A stretch of DNA of 20,467 nucleotides from a virus. The stretch covers positions 1 through 20,467 of IMG/VR virus record IMGVR_UViG_3300009370_000211. The stretch is one strand, 5' to 3'. Under the pieces are notes generated by a model. That model did no database searches. It saw only the letters and a program-made list of their open reading frames with translations, and was not told the DNA's origin. Both the position numbers and the translations under genes were made by a program. Shown here in pieces: positions 8,110 through 13,534 of this stretch (within the stretch, counting starts at the first letter, position 1; every line of letters begins with the position of its first letter).

Positions 8110-8114
8110 AGGAG
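8108..8114 (+). promoter_or_regulatory. Strong Shine-Dalgarno (AAAGGAG) of fibre stalk gene
   Basis: AAAGGAG begins at the TAA stop of the chaperone gene, 8 bases before the ATG at 8123. The following TATAAT is part of the leader and has no -35 partner. Near-identical leaders (AAGGAGTATAAA, AAAGGAGTAAAG) precede the genes at 10476 and 10936. Confidence 0.7.
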
Positions 8115-8122
8115 TATAATAT

Positions 8123-8734
8123 ATGAGTTATTTAGGCCAGTCTCCGGGCCAAGGAATGGCAGAATATTTCCTGTTCACAGCATCAGGAAGTGAGACCAGC
8201 GTAACTACGGCAGACGATGGAAGACCAGTCGCATATACTGTAGGTCAGGTTTCTGTTTACCTCAACGGAGTTAGGTTAGTTGAGGGTAGCGGCAAGGACT
8301 TTCAGGCCACCAACGGAAGCACAATAACTGGACTTTCTGCCCTGACAGCCAGTGACGTAGTAGAAGTAGTAGCCTTGTCCACATTCAGTCCGGCAGATGC
8401 AGTTAGTGCCGCCAATGGTGGTACGTTTGCTGGCAATGTAATCATGTCTGGAAACCTCACAGTTAATGGTACTACAACTACTATTGATACTACCAATCTG
8501 ATTGTTGAGGATAAAAACATTGAGATGGGGAAAGTTTCCTCACCTACAGATACAACAGCAGACGGAGGTGGCATTACCCTGAAGGGTACTACAGACAAGA
8601 CAATCCTCTGGGAGAATGATACGGATTCGTGGAACTTTAACCAGAATATTGAAACATCAACAACAACTAAGGTGAAACAAAAAGGAGCATTTATGCAAAG
8701 TTCAACTAACCAAGCATGGGTATTAGGAGGATAA
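8123..8734 (+). CDS. Fibre stalk protein
   Basis: The protein is 203 residues. It starts MSYLGQSPGQGMAEYFLFTA, sharing MSYLG with the fibre at 4769. The first 95 residues (VSVYLNGVRLVEGKDF-type strand, GLSALTASDVVEVVAL) match a common fibre N-terminal domain. Then come a stalk, GNLTVNGTTTTIDTTNLIVE, and KNIEMGKVSSPTD, a very common stalk motif in marine phage fibres. Homologues I can recall usually run on for hundreds of residues. This one ends soon after the stalk (SSTNQAWVLGG), and the next two genes encode tip-like domains. Its own strong ribosome binding site precedes it. Confidence 0.75.
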   Translation: MSYLGQSPGQGMAEYFLFTASGSETSVTTADDGRPVAYTVGQVSVYLNGVRLVEGSGKDFQATNGSTITGLSALTASDVVEVVALSTFSPADAVSAANGGTFAGNVIMSGNLTVNGTTTTIDTTNLIVEDKNIEMGKVSSPTDTTADGGGITLKGTTDKTILWENDTDSWNFNQNIETSTTTKVKQKGAFMQSSTNQAWVLGG

Positions 8735-8735
8735 T

Positions 8736-9131
8736 ATGGCTATACCAAGTGGATCGGGAACAGAGGTTCTTAGACGAAATTCTATTAATACACAAAGCAC
8801 TACTGTAACCAATATAGATTGGGCACAGGCTGTCCAGACTTCAGCTGGAAATTCATCGGGAACAACTGCAGTACCAGCAAATGTTATTATAACAGTTTTA
8901 ACTGTATTTTTTATTAATCGTAGTGGTGCAGACCGATGGATTGATATGGCGATTGATAGAGCAGTTAGTGCTAGTAAAATTAGATTGCTAGTTGAACATA
9001 CCATAGGAAATAAAGAGACATTTGTATGGAATGATAAATTCGTGCTACGAGAAAATGATGTATTACAATTTGATGCTAGTGGAGGTGATACAGATGTTCA
9101 CCTTAGCTATATTTGGCAAGACTGGACATAG
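8736..9131 (+). CDS. Virion tip-like beta protein
   Basis: The protein is 131 residues, starting MAIPSGSGTEVLRRNSINTQ. The rest is strand-rich and ends FVLRENDVLQFDASGGDTDV then HLSYIWQDWT. I recall related small proteins ('MAIPSGSGTEVLKR...ETFxWNDKxVLxxxDxLxF...YSYIxQDWT') beside fibres in marine phages, where they look like compact beta-sandwiches. AGGAGG lies in the last codons of the stalk gene, with one base between stop and start, so the two are translated together. It is AT-richer than the upstream stalk. The function is not established; a fibre tip or decoration is the best guess. Confidence 0.65.
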   Translation: MAIPSGSGTEVLRRNSINTQSTTVTNIDWAQAVQTSAGNSSGTTAVPANVIITVLTVFFINRSGADRWIDMAIDRAVSASKIRLLVEHTIGNKETFVWNDKFVLRENDVLQFDASGGDTDVHLSYIWQDWT

Positions 9132-9140
9132 GAGGATAAG

Positions 9141-9587
9141 ATGAGTGGAGTTGTCGGAGGAGCAGGATCAAAGTCAGGTGTTATCGGTGAGACTGAACTG
9201 GATTATGAGGAAGGAACTTGGGATGCCGCCAATGATGGAATAACTTTAATTGCGTCTGATGTAAGTGATGGCCCCCATTATACAAAAATTGGTAGAATGG
9301 TAACTGTTTATGGTTTTATTTCCACAAACCAAACATCTTCAGGTGATTTTCTAATCACAGGGTTACCCTATACCAATGCTGGGTCTGCTCAAGGGGCTGG
9401 TTCTATTTATATGAGAGATATGGGTACGGCTGTTGATAATGATGGTTATATCACTATTGCTATAGCCTCAGGAGCACAATTTTATGTTAGACGAGGTGGA
9501 AATACTGATTCAGGGAATAATGTTAGAAGTTATATGGATGCCGGTACAAATTTTTGGTTCACATTAACTTATGCAACTGTAGATTAA
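9141..9587 (+). CDS. Fibre tip protein (EEGTW-type domain)
   Basis: The protein is 148 residues. The segment ETELDYEEGTWDAANDGITL, followed by HYTKIGRMVTVYGFIS and a DFLITGLPYTN strand, matches a widespread C-terminal domain of phage fibres ('DYEEGTWTPxL...YTKIGxxVxVxxxIxxxxxxxGxxxITGLPF'). That domain normally sits at the end of a long fibre polypeptide. Here it is its own short gene with an AGGAGG leader, downstream of a stalk (8123) and a second tip-like gene (8736). It could be the receptor-contacting piece, assembled as a separate subunit. The end (FWFTLTYATVD) is a normal final strand. Confidence 0.75.
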   Translation: MSGVVGGAGSKSGVIGETELDYEEGTWDAANDGITLIASDVSDGPHYTKIGRMVTVYGFISTNQTSSGDFLITGLPYTNAGSAQGAGSIYMRDMGTAVDNDGYITIAIASGAQFYVRRGGNTDSGNNVRSYMDAGTNFWFTLTYATVD

Positions 9588-9592
9588 AGGAG
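9586..9592 (+). promoter_or_regulatory. Shine-Dalgarno that fixes the start of the 75-aa gene
   Basis: AAAGGAG lies 3 bases before the ATG at 9596 and overlaps the TAA of the previous gene. The frame is also open to an ATG at 9554, but that start would lie inside the tip gene, has no such leader and would add 14 unconserved residues. Confidence 0.7.
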
Positions 9593-9595
9593 AGT

Positions 9596-9823
9596 ATGAA
9601 TTTAAATAAAATAGAAGTTAAAACAGAATTTAAACATTTACAAATTAGAGAGATTACAGACTCAGGTGGATACTTTCGCAGAGTACTTACACCAGATATG
9701 ACTCTTGCAGAAGATGAACACCAAGAGATAAAAGACAAAGCAGAAGAACTTTGGACTGATGAAGTTAAGTCTGCATGGGCGACACACGTTGCAGAACAAG
9801 AAGCAAAACTAAATTCGGAGTAA
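9596..9823 (+). CDS. Small fibre-associated protein, possible chaperone
   Basis: The protein is 75 residues, starting MNLNKIEVKTEFKHLQIREI and continuing TDSGGYFRRVLTPDMTLAED, then an acidic helix (DKAEELWTDEVKSAWATHV). I recall this small family (IREVTxxGGYHRRVLxPG) as a frequent gene beside marine phage fibres. I know of no experimentally assigned function. Its place directly after a stalk and tip run mirrors that of the chaperone at 7561, so a folding or assembly role is plausible but inferred. The start was chosen for the AAAGGAG immediately upstream. Confidence 0.65.
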   Translation: MNLNKIEVKTEFKHLQIREITDSGGYFRRVLTPDMTLAEDEHQEIKDKAEELWTDEVKSAWATHVAEQEAKLNSE

Positions 9824-9826
9824 CAC

Positions 9827-10456
9827 ATGACAAAAGCTCGTATACTGGCAGATTACGTTGCAGGAGGCACAACTGCGGCTGAGTTTGATTATCTTGATGG
9901 ACTAACCAGTGCGGCTGTTGGTATTAATGATACGCAGACACTTACTAACAAGACTCTGACAAGTCCTACTATCGGCAATTTAAGTAATGTTACTGGTACT
10001 CTTCCTGTAGGAGTAACAGGAGGATCGGGATTGAATGCTGTTTCCGCAATTGATTGTGATGCAGATAGTTGGTTATATACTGCAAGTACAACTACTACTT
10101 ATTCTAGTGCAATATTTGATTTTGATATTCAAGAAAAACTAGGAAGTAATATAACTGAATCTGCTGGAACATTTACTATAGGAACTGCTGGTTGGTATTA
10201 TGTATATTGGAAAATTGTAGACCATAACGCTACATCGGTTGATACTTATTTAAGACTAAATGGTTCAAGCGTAACAGCATCACGTATGTATTCTGAATAT
10301 GCATCACAATCTATAGGTTATTTTGGTGAAATGATGGCAAGAGTTATAGAAATAGCGTCAACTAATACATTACAAATTTATGGTTCTGGAAGATTGTATG
10401 GTCAAGCCGCCCCACACCCCTTATGTTGGTTTGGTGGTTTTAGATTAGGAGTTTAA
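9827..10456 (+). CDS. Short tail fibre with C1q-like tip
   Basis: The protein is 209 residues. The N-terminal 70 have the standard fibre start: an EFDYLDGLTSA segment then NDTQTLTNKTLTSPTIGNLS, a motif found in very many phage fibres. From about residue 85 it is strand-rich (IFDFDIQEKL...ITESAGTFTIGTAGWYYVYW...IYGSGRL...WFGGFRLGV), resembling a C1q/TNF jelly roll. The 3' two thirds is AT-rich. GGAG sits 9 bases upstream of the ATG and the start is three bases past the previous stop. It is followed by another chaperone-like gene, making a third fibre unit in this region. Confidence 0.7.
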   Translation: MTKARILADYVAGGTTAAEFDYLDGLTSAAVGINDTQTLTNKTLTSPTIGNLSNVTGTLPVGVTGGSGLNAVSAIDCDADSWLYTASTTTTYSSAIFDFDIQEKLGSNITESAGTFTIGTAGWYYVYWKIVDHNATSVDTYLRLNGSSVTASRMYSEYASQSIGYFGEMMARVIEIASTNTLQIYGSGRLYGQAAPHPLCWFGGFRLGV

Positions 10457-10475
10457 TAAATATAAGGAGTATAAA

Positions 10476-10790
10476 ATGGGAATAAAATATGAACCTAATA
10501 AAGGTGATGTAATAATATCATTATTTGGAATGGATAGTTTTTATTCAGCAAATGATGATGGTACTGTTAAATGGAGAGATGGGCATACAACAACTCCTGA
10601 AGAAGCAACACAAATTAATACTGAATATGATCGGTTGTTAGCAGAATACGATGCACAGGAGTATGCCAGAAAAAGACAGGCAGAATTTCCCAGCATACAA
10701 GACTTAGTAGTGGCACTCTATGATACTGACGATAAGGCAGACATTGAAGCTAAGAGAGCCGCAGTTAAAGCAAAGTATCCGAAGCCATGA
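10476..10790 (+). CDS. Fibre-associated small protein, probable assembly chaperone
   Basis: The protein is 104 residues. The N-terminal half has a SFYSANDDGTVKWRDGHTTT segment, and a helix (PEEATQINTEYDRLLAEYDA) leads to YARKRQAEFPSIQDLVVALY and an end of VKAKYPKP. The 'Y..kRq.eYPsi.DqldalY' segment is common in small proteins encoded right after phage fibres (XkdW-like or tail assembly types, from memory), so a chaperone role for the fibre at 9827 is likely. It has a strong leader (AAGGAG). Its stop shares bases with the next start (ATGA), carrying translation into the lysis region. Confidence 0.6.
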   Translation: MGIKYEPNKGDVIISLFGMDSFYSANDDGTVKWRDGHTTTPEEATQINTEYDRLLAEYDAQEYARKRQAEFPSIQDLVVALYDTDDKADIEAKRAAVKAKYPKP

Positions 10791-10924
10791 AAAAGTGGAT
10801 AGATAGTTTAACAGGATGGCAGTGGTGGTTATATCAGATAGTAGGTGGTATAATGTTTTTTACAGTAGTAGAACTAATTGTTAATTTGGTAGGATATTCA
10901 GTCCTGCCGTGGCGATGGATTTAA
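10787..10924 (+). CDS. Small single-pass membrane protein (45 aa)
   Basis: The sequence begins MKKWIDSLTGWQWWLYQIVG, has a hydrophobic stretch from about residue 15 to 40 (GGIMFFTVVELIVNLVGYSV), and ends PWRWI. Two lysines at the N-terminus and aromatic residues at both interfaces fit a small inner-membrane protein with its N-terminus inside. It overlaps the chaperone stop by four bases (ATGA). Its position at the head of the lysis region makes a holin, antiholin or pinholin role possible, but no family is recognised. Confidence 0.65.
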   Translation: MKKWIDSLTGWQWWLYQIVGGIMFFTVVELIVNLVGYSVLPWRWI

Positions 10925-10935
10925 AAGGAGTAAAG

Positions 10936-11025
10936 ATGAAAGAGAGACAGTTAATGGAGGCTCTGATATCTTACGGAATGGAAACCCCCAAGATAACCAG
11001 AGCTTATGAAGGACAGATTAACTGA
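10936..11025 (+). CDS. Very small ORF with strong leader (29 aa)
   Basis: The protein starts MKERQLMEALISYGMETPKI and ends TRAYEGQIN. AAAAGGAG precedes the ATG by 6 bases, which is the main reason to believe it is translated. It is soluble, one helix by appearance, and has no known family. It lies between a membrane protein and the Tat-type lysin. It could be a regulatory leader peptide whose translation affects the hairpin that begins at its stop codon; this is speculative. Confidence 0.5.
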   Translation: MKERQLMEALISYGMETPKITRAYEGQIN

Positions 11026-11042
11026 TAAGGTCTTATCCTTAT
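11025..11042 (+). promoter_or_regulatory. Small hairpin before the TTG start of the lysin
   Basis: ATAAGG (11025-11030) pairs with CCTTAT (11037-11042) around a six-base loop. An overlapping GATAAG/CTTATC palindrome is an alternative fold. The only Shine-Dalgarno-like sequence for the TTG at 11044 (AAGG) is inside the stem. The stem is short and AT-rich, so it is weak. It may modulate initiation, or it may be chance. Confidence 0.25.
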
Positions 11043-11043
11043 T

Positions 11044-11514
11044 TTGCGTAGAAATTTTATTAAGACCTCTATCCTTGCAGGGATAGGTACGCTCTCTGAA
11101 GTAGCCCTTGCCCACTCAGTTTTAAAGTGGGAACCACTGCACAACCAAAAGGAATTGACCTGTAAGTGTGGGTGCGGTGAGAGCAACATGGATGAAGACT
11201 TCATGGAAAGACTTCAATTACTTAGGGCAGAATGGTATAATGAGAATACAAGAGTATTAAAAGTAAATTCGGGATTTAGGTGTAAGAATCATCCAATAGA
11301 GAGAAGGAAAAAAATTGTAGGGCCGCACACTAAAGGCAAGGCAGTGGACATCCTCATCTCAGGGAAAGATGCCACAAGGTTATTCAAGATGGCAAAGAAG
11401 TACATGAGTGGTATTGGCTACAACTTCAAGGGCAGAAGACGCTCACACTTTCTCCACGTGGATTCACTAACACCTGAAGAGGCAGAAAGACCAGCGGTAT
11501 GGAGTTACAGATAA
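11044..11514 (+). CDS. M15-family peptidase (endolysin) with probable Tat signal
   Basis: The protein is 156 residues and starts with TTG. Residues 1-23 (MRRNFIKTSILAGIGTLSEV-ALA) look like a twin-arginine signal: RRNFIK, a moderately hydrophobic core and an AxA cleavage site before H24. The mature part fits Peptidase_M15_3: TCKCGCGE (39-46), SGFRC (76-80), then PHTKGKAVDI with likely zinc ligands His95 and Asp102, and HFLHVD with the third ligand His138. Such enzymes cut peptide bonds in peptidoglycan stems. The next in-frame ATG (residue 49) would lose the conserved CGCG segment, so the TTG start is preferred; an in-frame stop lies at 11026. Export by the host would let it act without a holin. 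The 3' end overlaps the lipoprotein gene. Confidence 0.75.
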   Translation: MRRNFIKTSILAGIGTLSEVALAHSVLKWEPLHNQKELTCKCGCGESNMDEDFMERLQLLRAEWYNENTRVLKVNSGFRCKNHPIERRKKIVGPHTKGKAVDILISGKDATRLFKMAKKYMSGIGYNFKGRRRSHFLHVDSLTPEEAERPAVWSYR

Positions 11515-11849
11515 GAATATTGATTGTAGTATTAATGATACTACTTACTGGGTGCGTAACTGTACAACCAAAGGTAGAGAGAGTATACTCAAATAATTTT
11601 ACTACGCTAGAGATACGCTCATTCTGGACAATGTGTCAGCAGGCGTTTCTTCAGAAGAATCCGTATACTACTCCAAACATCTTGATTAGATACTGCGATT
11701 GCTACTCTGATCTGGTTAGAAGGACATACAAGGATGTGGCAGAACTTAATGCTAAAGCATCAAATGAAAATCTAACAAAAAAGTTAATAGTCGAGTGCAA
11801 CATGAAACTTCAGCAGGAACAGGCACTCGCTGATCCTGCATCAATATAA
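11499..11849 (+). CDS. Lipoprotein in lysis region
   Basis: The protein is 116 residues. The signal MELQIRILIVVLMILLTGC has a clear lipobox (L16-T17-G18-C19) with Val at +2, which favours outer-membrane sorting. The mature part has Cys residues in FWTMCQQAF, RYCDCYSDL and VECNM, enough for disulfides, and helical stretches. I do not recognise a named family. It overlaps the upstream lysin by 16 bases. Its place suggests an outer-membrane spanin-like partner, but it is long for a typical o-spanin and not Pro-rich. A superinfection-blocking or envelope-modifying lipoprotein is an alternative. Confidence 0.7.
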   Translation: MELQIRILIVVLMILLTGCVTVQPKVERVYSNNFTTLEIRSFWTMCQQAFLQKNPYTTPNILIRYCDCYSDLVRRTYKDVAELNAKASNENLTKKLIVECNMKLQQEQALADPASI

Positions 11850-11858
11850 AGGAGACAA

Positions 11859-12161
11859 ATGGCACAATTAGTAAAACCTGACGGCCCTCAAGTCGAGCAG
11901 GAATATGTTAAATACCAATTTAATTGGAGAGCACCCAGTGAAAAAGAGTGGCAAAAAATGGAAGTTGTTGGACACCGCTATTATGAAGAAAATAATAGAA
12001 TGGTTCTATTTAAAGAGAACGGTGGAATTTTTGAGATACCAAACTGGAACGAGCATTACTCTGATCTTGGAGAAGATTGGGCTAATAAAATCAAAGAAGC
12101 AGAAAAAGAATTAGCCAACCAAGAATCAGAGGAGCCTAATGCAAACACAAGACCTAATTGA
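11859..12161 (+). CDS. Unknown soluble protein (100 aa)
   Basis: The N-terminus is MAQLVKPDGPQVEQEYVKYQ. A Trp/Tyr-rich middle follows (FNWRAPSEKEWQKMEVVGHR, then IFEIPNWNEHYSDLGEDW) and a strongly acidic helical tail (KEAEKELANQESEEP). There are no signal or membrane segments. AAAGGAG stands 4 bases before the ATG, so it should be well expressed. Its end overlaps the next gene by 23 bases. No family is recognised. Confidence 0.65.
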   Translation: MAQLVKPDGPQVEQEYVKYQFNWRAPSEKEWQKMEVVGHRYYEENNRMVLFKENGGIFEIPNWNEHYSDLGEDWANKIKEAEKELANQESEEPNANTRPN

Positions 12162-12438
12162 CATAGTACAAAACCTAGGAGCACCAGTAGTATACAGCTT
12201 ATTAGCCTTGTGGTTTATTAAGTTCCAGTTCGTTAAAGCAGAAGATGCGGCTAACAGAGGCCGTGAAGAAAGGCAAAGACTTATAGATGATTTTACAAAA
12301 AGGGACGCAGAGAATGATAAACGTGCGTTTGAATTAGCTCAACATAGTAATGAAGCAATGAATAGAATGGCCTCAAGTTTGGAGGCAAATACAAAGTCGA
12401 TGGATAATTTAATTGCGACATTATCAATTAAACATTAA
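12139..12438 (+). CDS. Membrane-anchored coiled-coil protein, holin-like
   Basis: The protein is 99 residues. A single membrane segment at about 13-32 (LGAPVVYSLLALWFIKFQFV) is followed by a long charged helix rich in Arg, Glu and Asp (AANRGREERQRLIDDFTKRD onward). Positive charges crowd just after the membrane segment and the N-terminal flank is acidic, so the positive-inside rule puts the helix in the cytoplasm. That favours a BhlA/UviB-type holin-like protein over an inner spanin, whose coiled coil should be periplasmic. GAGGAG precedes the ATG within the upstream gene. The stop is shared with the next start (TAATG). Confidence 0.6.
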   Translation: MQTQDLIDIVQNLGAPVVYSLLALWFIKFQFVKAEDAANRGREERQRLIDDFTKRDAENDKRAFELAQHSNEAMNRMASSLEANTKSMDNLIATLSIKH

Positions 12439-12530
12439 TGCAGTTATTTTATAAACTGCTTTTATATTTACCATTAATATCTATTTCTGCTTTTTTAACT
12501 TACGTAACTTTAGATTTAATATTCGGGTAA
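12438..12530 (+). CDS. Tiny hydrophobic membrane peptide (30 aa)
   Basis: The sequence starts MQLFYKLLLYLPLISISAFL and ends TYVTLDLIFG. It is almost entirely hydrophobic, with one Lys near the N-terminus, so it is a one-helix membrane peptide. It begins in TAATG shared with the holin-like gene and ends two bases before the next holin candidate, so it sits inside a chain of membrane proteins. It is AT-rich and has no ribosome binding site of its own; coupling is needed. It may tune hole formation (antiholin-like), which is inference. Confidence 0.55.
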   Translation: MQLFYKLLLYLPLISISAFLTYVTLDLIFG

Positions 12531-12531
12531 C

Positions 12532-12828
12532 ATGACAGTAAATGAGAAGGTACAATTAGTTAGATTTTATGCAAGATTTGTTATTGCTGTAGTAGCAATG
12601 GCAATCTTCAGCTACATAGTACATATGATGCTGGTAGCCAGTGATGAAATGACTTCATCATCCAAGGACTTGCTAAATATTTTAATAGGGGCATTCATCC
12701 CTATCCTAGCAGGCATTGCTAAGTTTTATTTTGAATCAGGCGGTGATCTTCACCAAGAACCAGAAGATAAGTTACTGCCTCCACCCAGAACCAATGGAGA
12801 AGAAGATGAATCCAGCTTTACTAATTAA
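12532..12828 (+). CDS. Holin candidate with two membrane helices
   Basis: The protein is 98 residues. A basic N-terminus (K6, R11, R15) leads into helix 1 at about 16-36 (FVIAVVAMAIFSYIVHMMLV). A short acidic loop follows, then helix 2 at about 48-67 (LNILIGAFIPILAGIAKFYF) and a hydrophilic acidic tail. N-in/C-in with two helices is the class II holin topology. It lies in the lysis region upstream of an M15 lysin. Length and charge pattern are right for a holin. The family is not named here and the call rests on topology and context. Confidence 0.65.
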   Translation: MTVNEKVQLVRFYARFVIAVVAMAIFSYIVHMMLVASDEMTSSSKDLLNILIGAFIPILAGIAKFYFESGGDLHQEPEDKLLPPPRTNGEEDESSFTN

Positions 12829-12994
12829 TGTAATACAAAGTCTAGTAGTTGATAAAGCACAAGACCTAGCAGTAGAGCACGTGCAGAAGGCTATAGACGA
12901 TAATCTCAGCGACAACCAGAAGAAGCTACTGGATGCTGTAGTCGAGGAGATGCCAGATAATCCGTTCAAGTCTATGAAAGAATTATTTAGCTGA
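12806..12994 (+). CDS. Small helical protein between holin and lysin (62 aa)
   Basis: The protein starts MNPALLINVIQSLVVDKAQD and continues as amphipathic helix (LAVEHVQKAIDDNLSDNQKK) to NPFKSMKELFS. The first 15 residues are mildly hydrophobic. The start at 12806 is chosen because GGAG (12796-12799) sits 6 bases before it; earlier in-frame ATGs at 12716 and 12794 have no leader and lie deeper inside the holin gene. It overlaps the holin by 23 bases and its stop overlaps the next start (TGATG). I have the impression that similar small proteins occur in other marine phages but know no function. Confidence 0.65.
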   Translation: MNPALLINVIQSLVVDKAQDLAVEHVQKAIDDNLSDNQKKLLDAVVEEMPDNPFKSMKELFS

Positions 12995-13458
12995 TGCAGT
13001 TAAGTAAGAACTTTGCATTACGAGAACTAACCGCTAGTCAGACAGCTATAAGAAAGGGGATAGATAACAGCCCCAATCAAGAGCAACTGATTAACTTGGC
13101 TGTACTGACAGCAAAGATACTACAACCCTGCAGAGAGAAGTTTGGCCCTATTAATATTAATTCAGGGCTGAGGGTGTTAGCTTTGAACCGTGCAATAGGT
13201 TCAGGAGATAAGAGCCAGCACACTAAGGGAGAAGCGGCTGACTTTGAAACTAACTCAGTTAGTAACTATAAGTTGGCAGACTGGATAGAAGCAAATTTAG
13301 AATTTGACCAGTTAATCCTAGAGTATCCGGGTAAAGACCCTAGAGATGGATGGGTGCATTGCTCATACAATAGGCTAGGTAACAGAGGTCAGATACTGAC
13401 GGCAGTTAAGGAAAGGGGCAAGACAGTGTACAAGAAGGGGCTACGTCCTAATGGCTAA
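12994..13458 (+). CDS. M15-family peptidase (second endolysin)
   Basis: The protein is 154 residues with no signal peptide. The family pattern is complete: NFALRELTAS near the start, ININSGLRV (SGLR 57-60), N65, SQHTKGEAADFE with His76 and Asp83, then FDQLILEY, GWVHCSY with His122, and LGNRGQILTA. This is the usual cytoplasmic phage M15 peptidase (Peptidase_M15_3 type), which cleaves peptidoglycan peptides after a holin opens the membrane. It shares TGATG with the upstream gene and lies close behind the holin candidate, the normal holin-lysin order. It differs clearly from the lysin at 11044, so the two are not a recent duplication. Confidence 0.85.
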   Translation: MQLSKNFALRELTASQTAIRKGIDNSPNQEQLINLAVLTAKILQPCREKFGPININSGLRVLALNRAIGSGDKSQHTKGEAADFETNSVSNYKLADWIEANLEFDQLILEYPGKDPRDGWVHCSYNRLGNRGQILTAVKERGKTVYKKGLRPNG

Positions 13459-13534
13459 GAAGAAGGCTAAGACAGGTAATGGCAATCCTTATAGGGATAA
13501 GCGCAAACAAAAACAAAGAAATAGAGAAGCATGA
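13451..13534 (+). CDS. Tiny very basic peptide (27 aa)
   Basis: The sequence starts MAKKKAKTGNGNPYRDKRKQ and ends KQRNREA. Half the residues are Lys or Arg. It overlaps the lysin end by eight bases and shares ATGA with the collar fibre start, so it is positioned to be made by coupling and to pass ribosomes on to the next gene. Similar tiny basic ORFs with 'NPYR' occur near structural genes of marine phages as far as I recall; the role is unknown. Confidence 0.55.
   Translation: MAKKKAKTGNGNPYRDKRKQKQRNREA

Noticed and set aside
8115-8120. TATAAT resembling a -10 promoter box
   Set aside because: There is no -35-like sequence 16-18 bases upstream, and the hexamer is the AT-rich spacer between a strong Shine-Dalgarno and the ATG at 8123.
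9554-9595. Longer start (ATG at 9554) for the 75-aa gene
   Set aside because: It lies inside the upstream tip gene without a leader; AAAGGAG is placed just before 9596.
9827-10456. Possible diversity-generating retroelement target in a fibre tip
   Set aside because: There is no reverse transcriptase, no template repeat and no lectin-type variable region in the window; the tip looks C1q-like.
11905-12114. Second open frame overlapping the 100-aa unknown gene
   Set aside because: It has no leader. The frame starting at 11859 has AAAGGAG and runs to an overlap with the next gene.
12139-12438. Inner spanin (Rz-like) call for the membrane coiled-coil protein
   Set aside because: Basic residues just after the membrane helix place the coiled coil in the cytoplasm; kept only as an alternative.
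12716-12805. Longer start for the 62-aa gene inside the holin
   Set aside because: No ribosome binding site and no plausible conserved residues before 12806, which has GGAG at a good distance.
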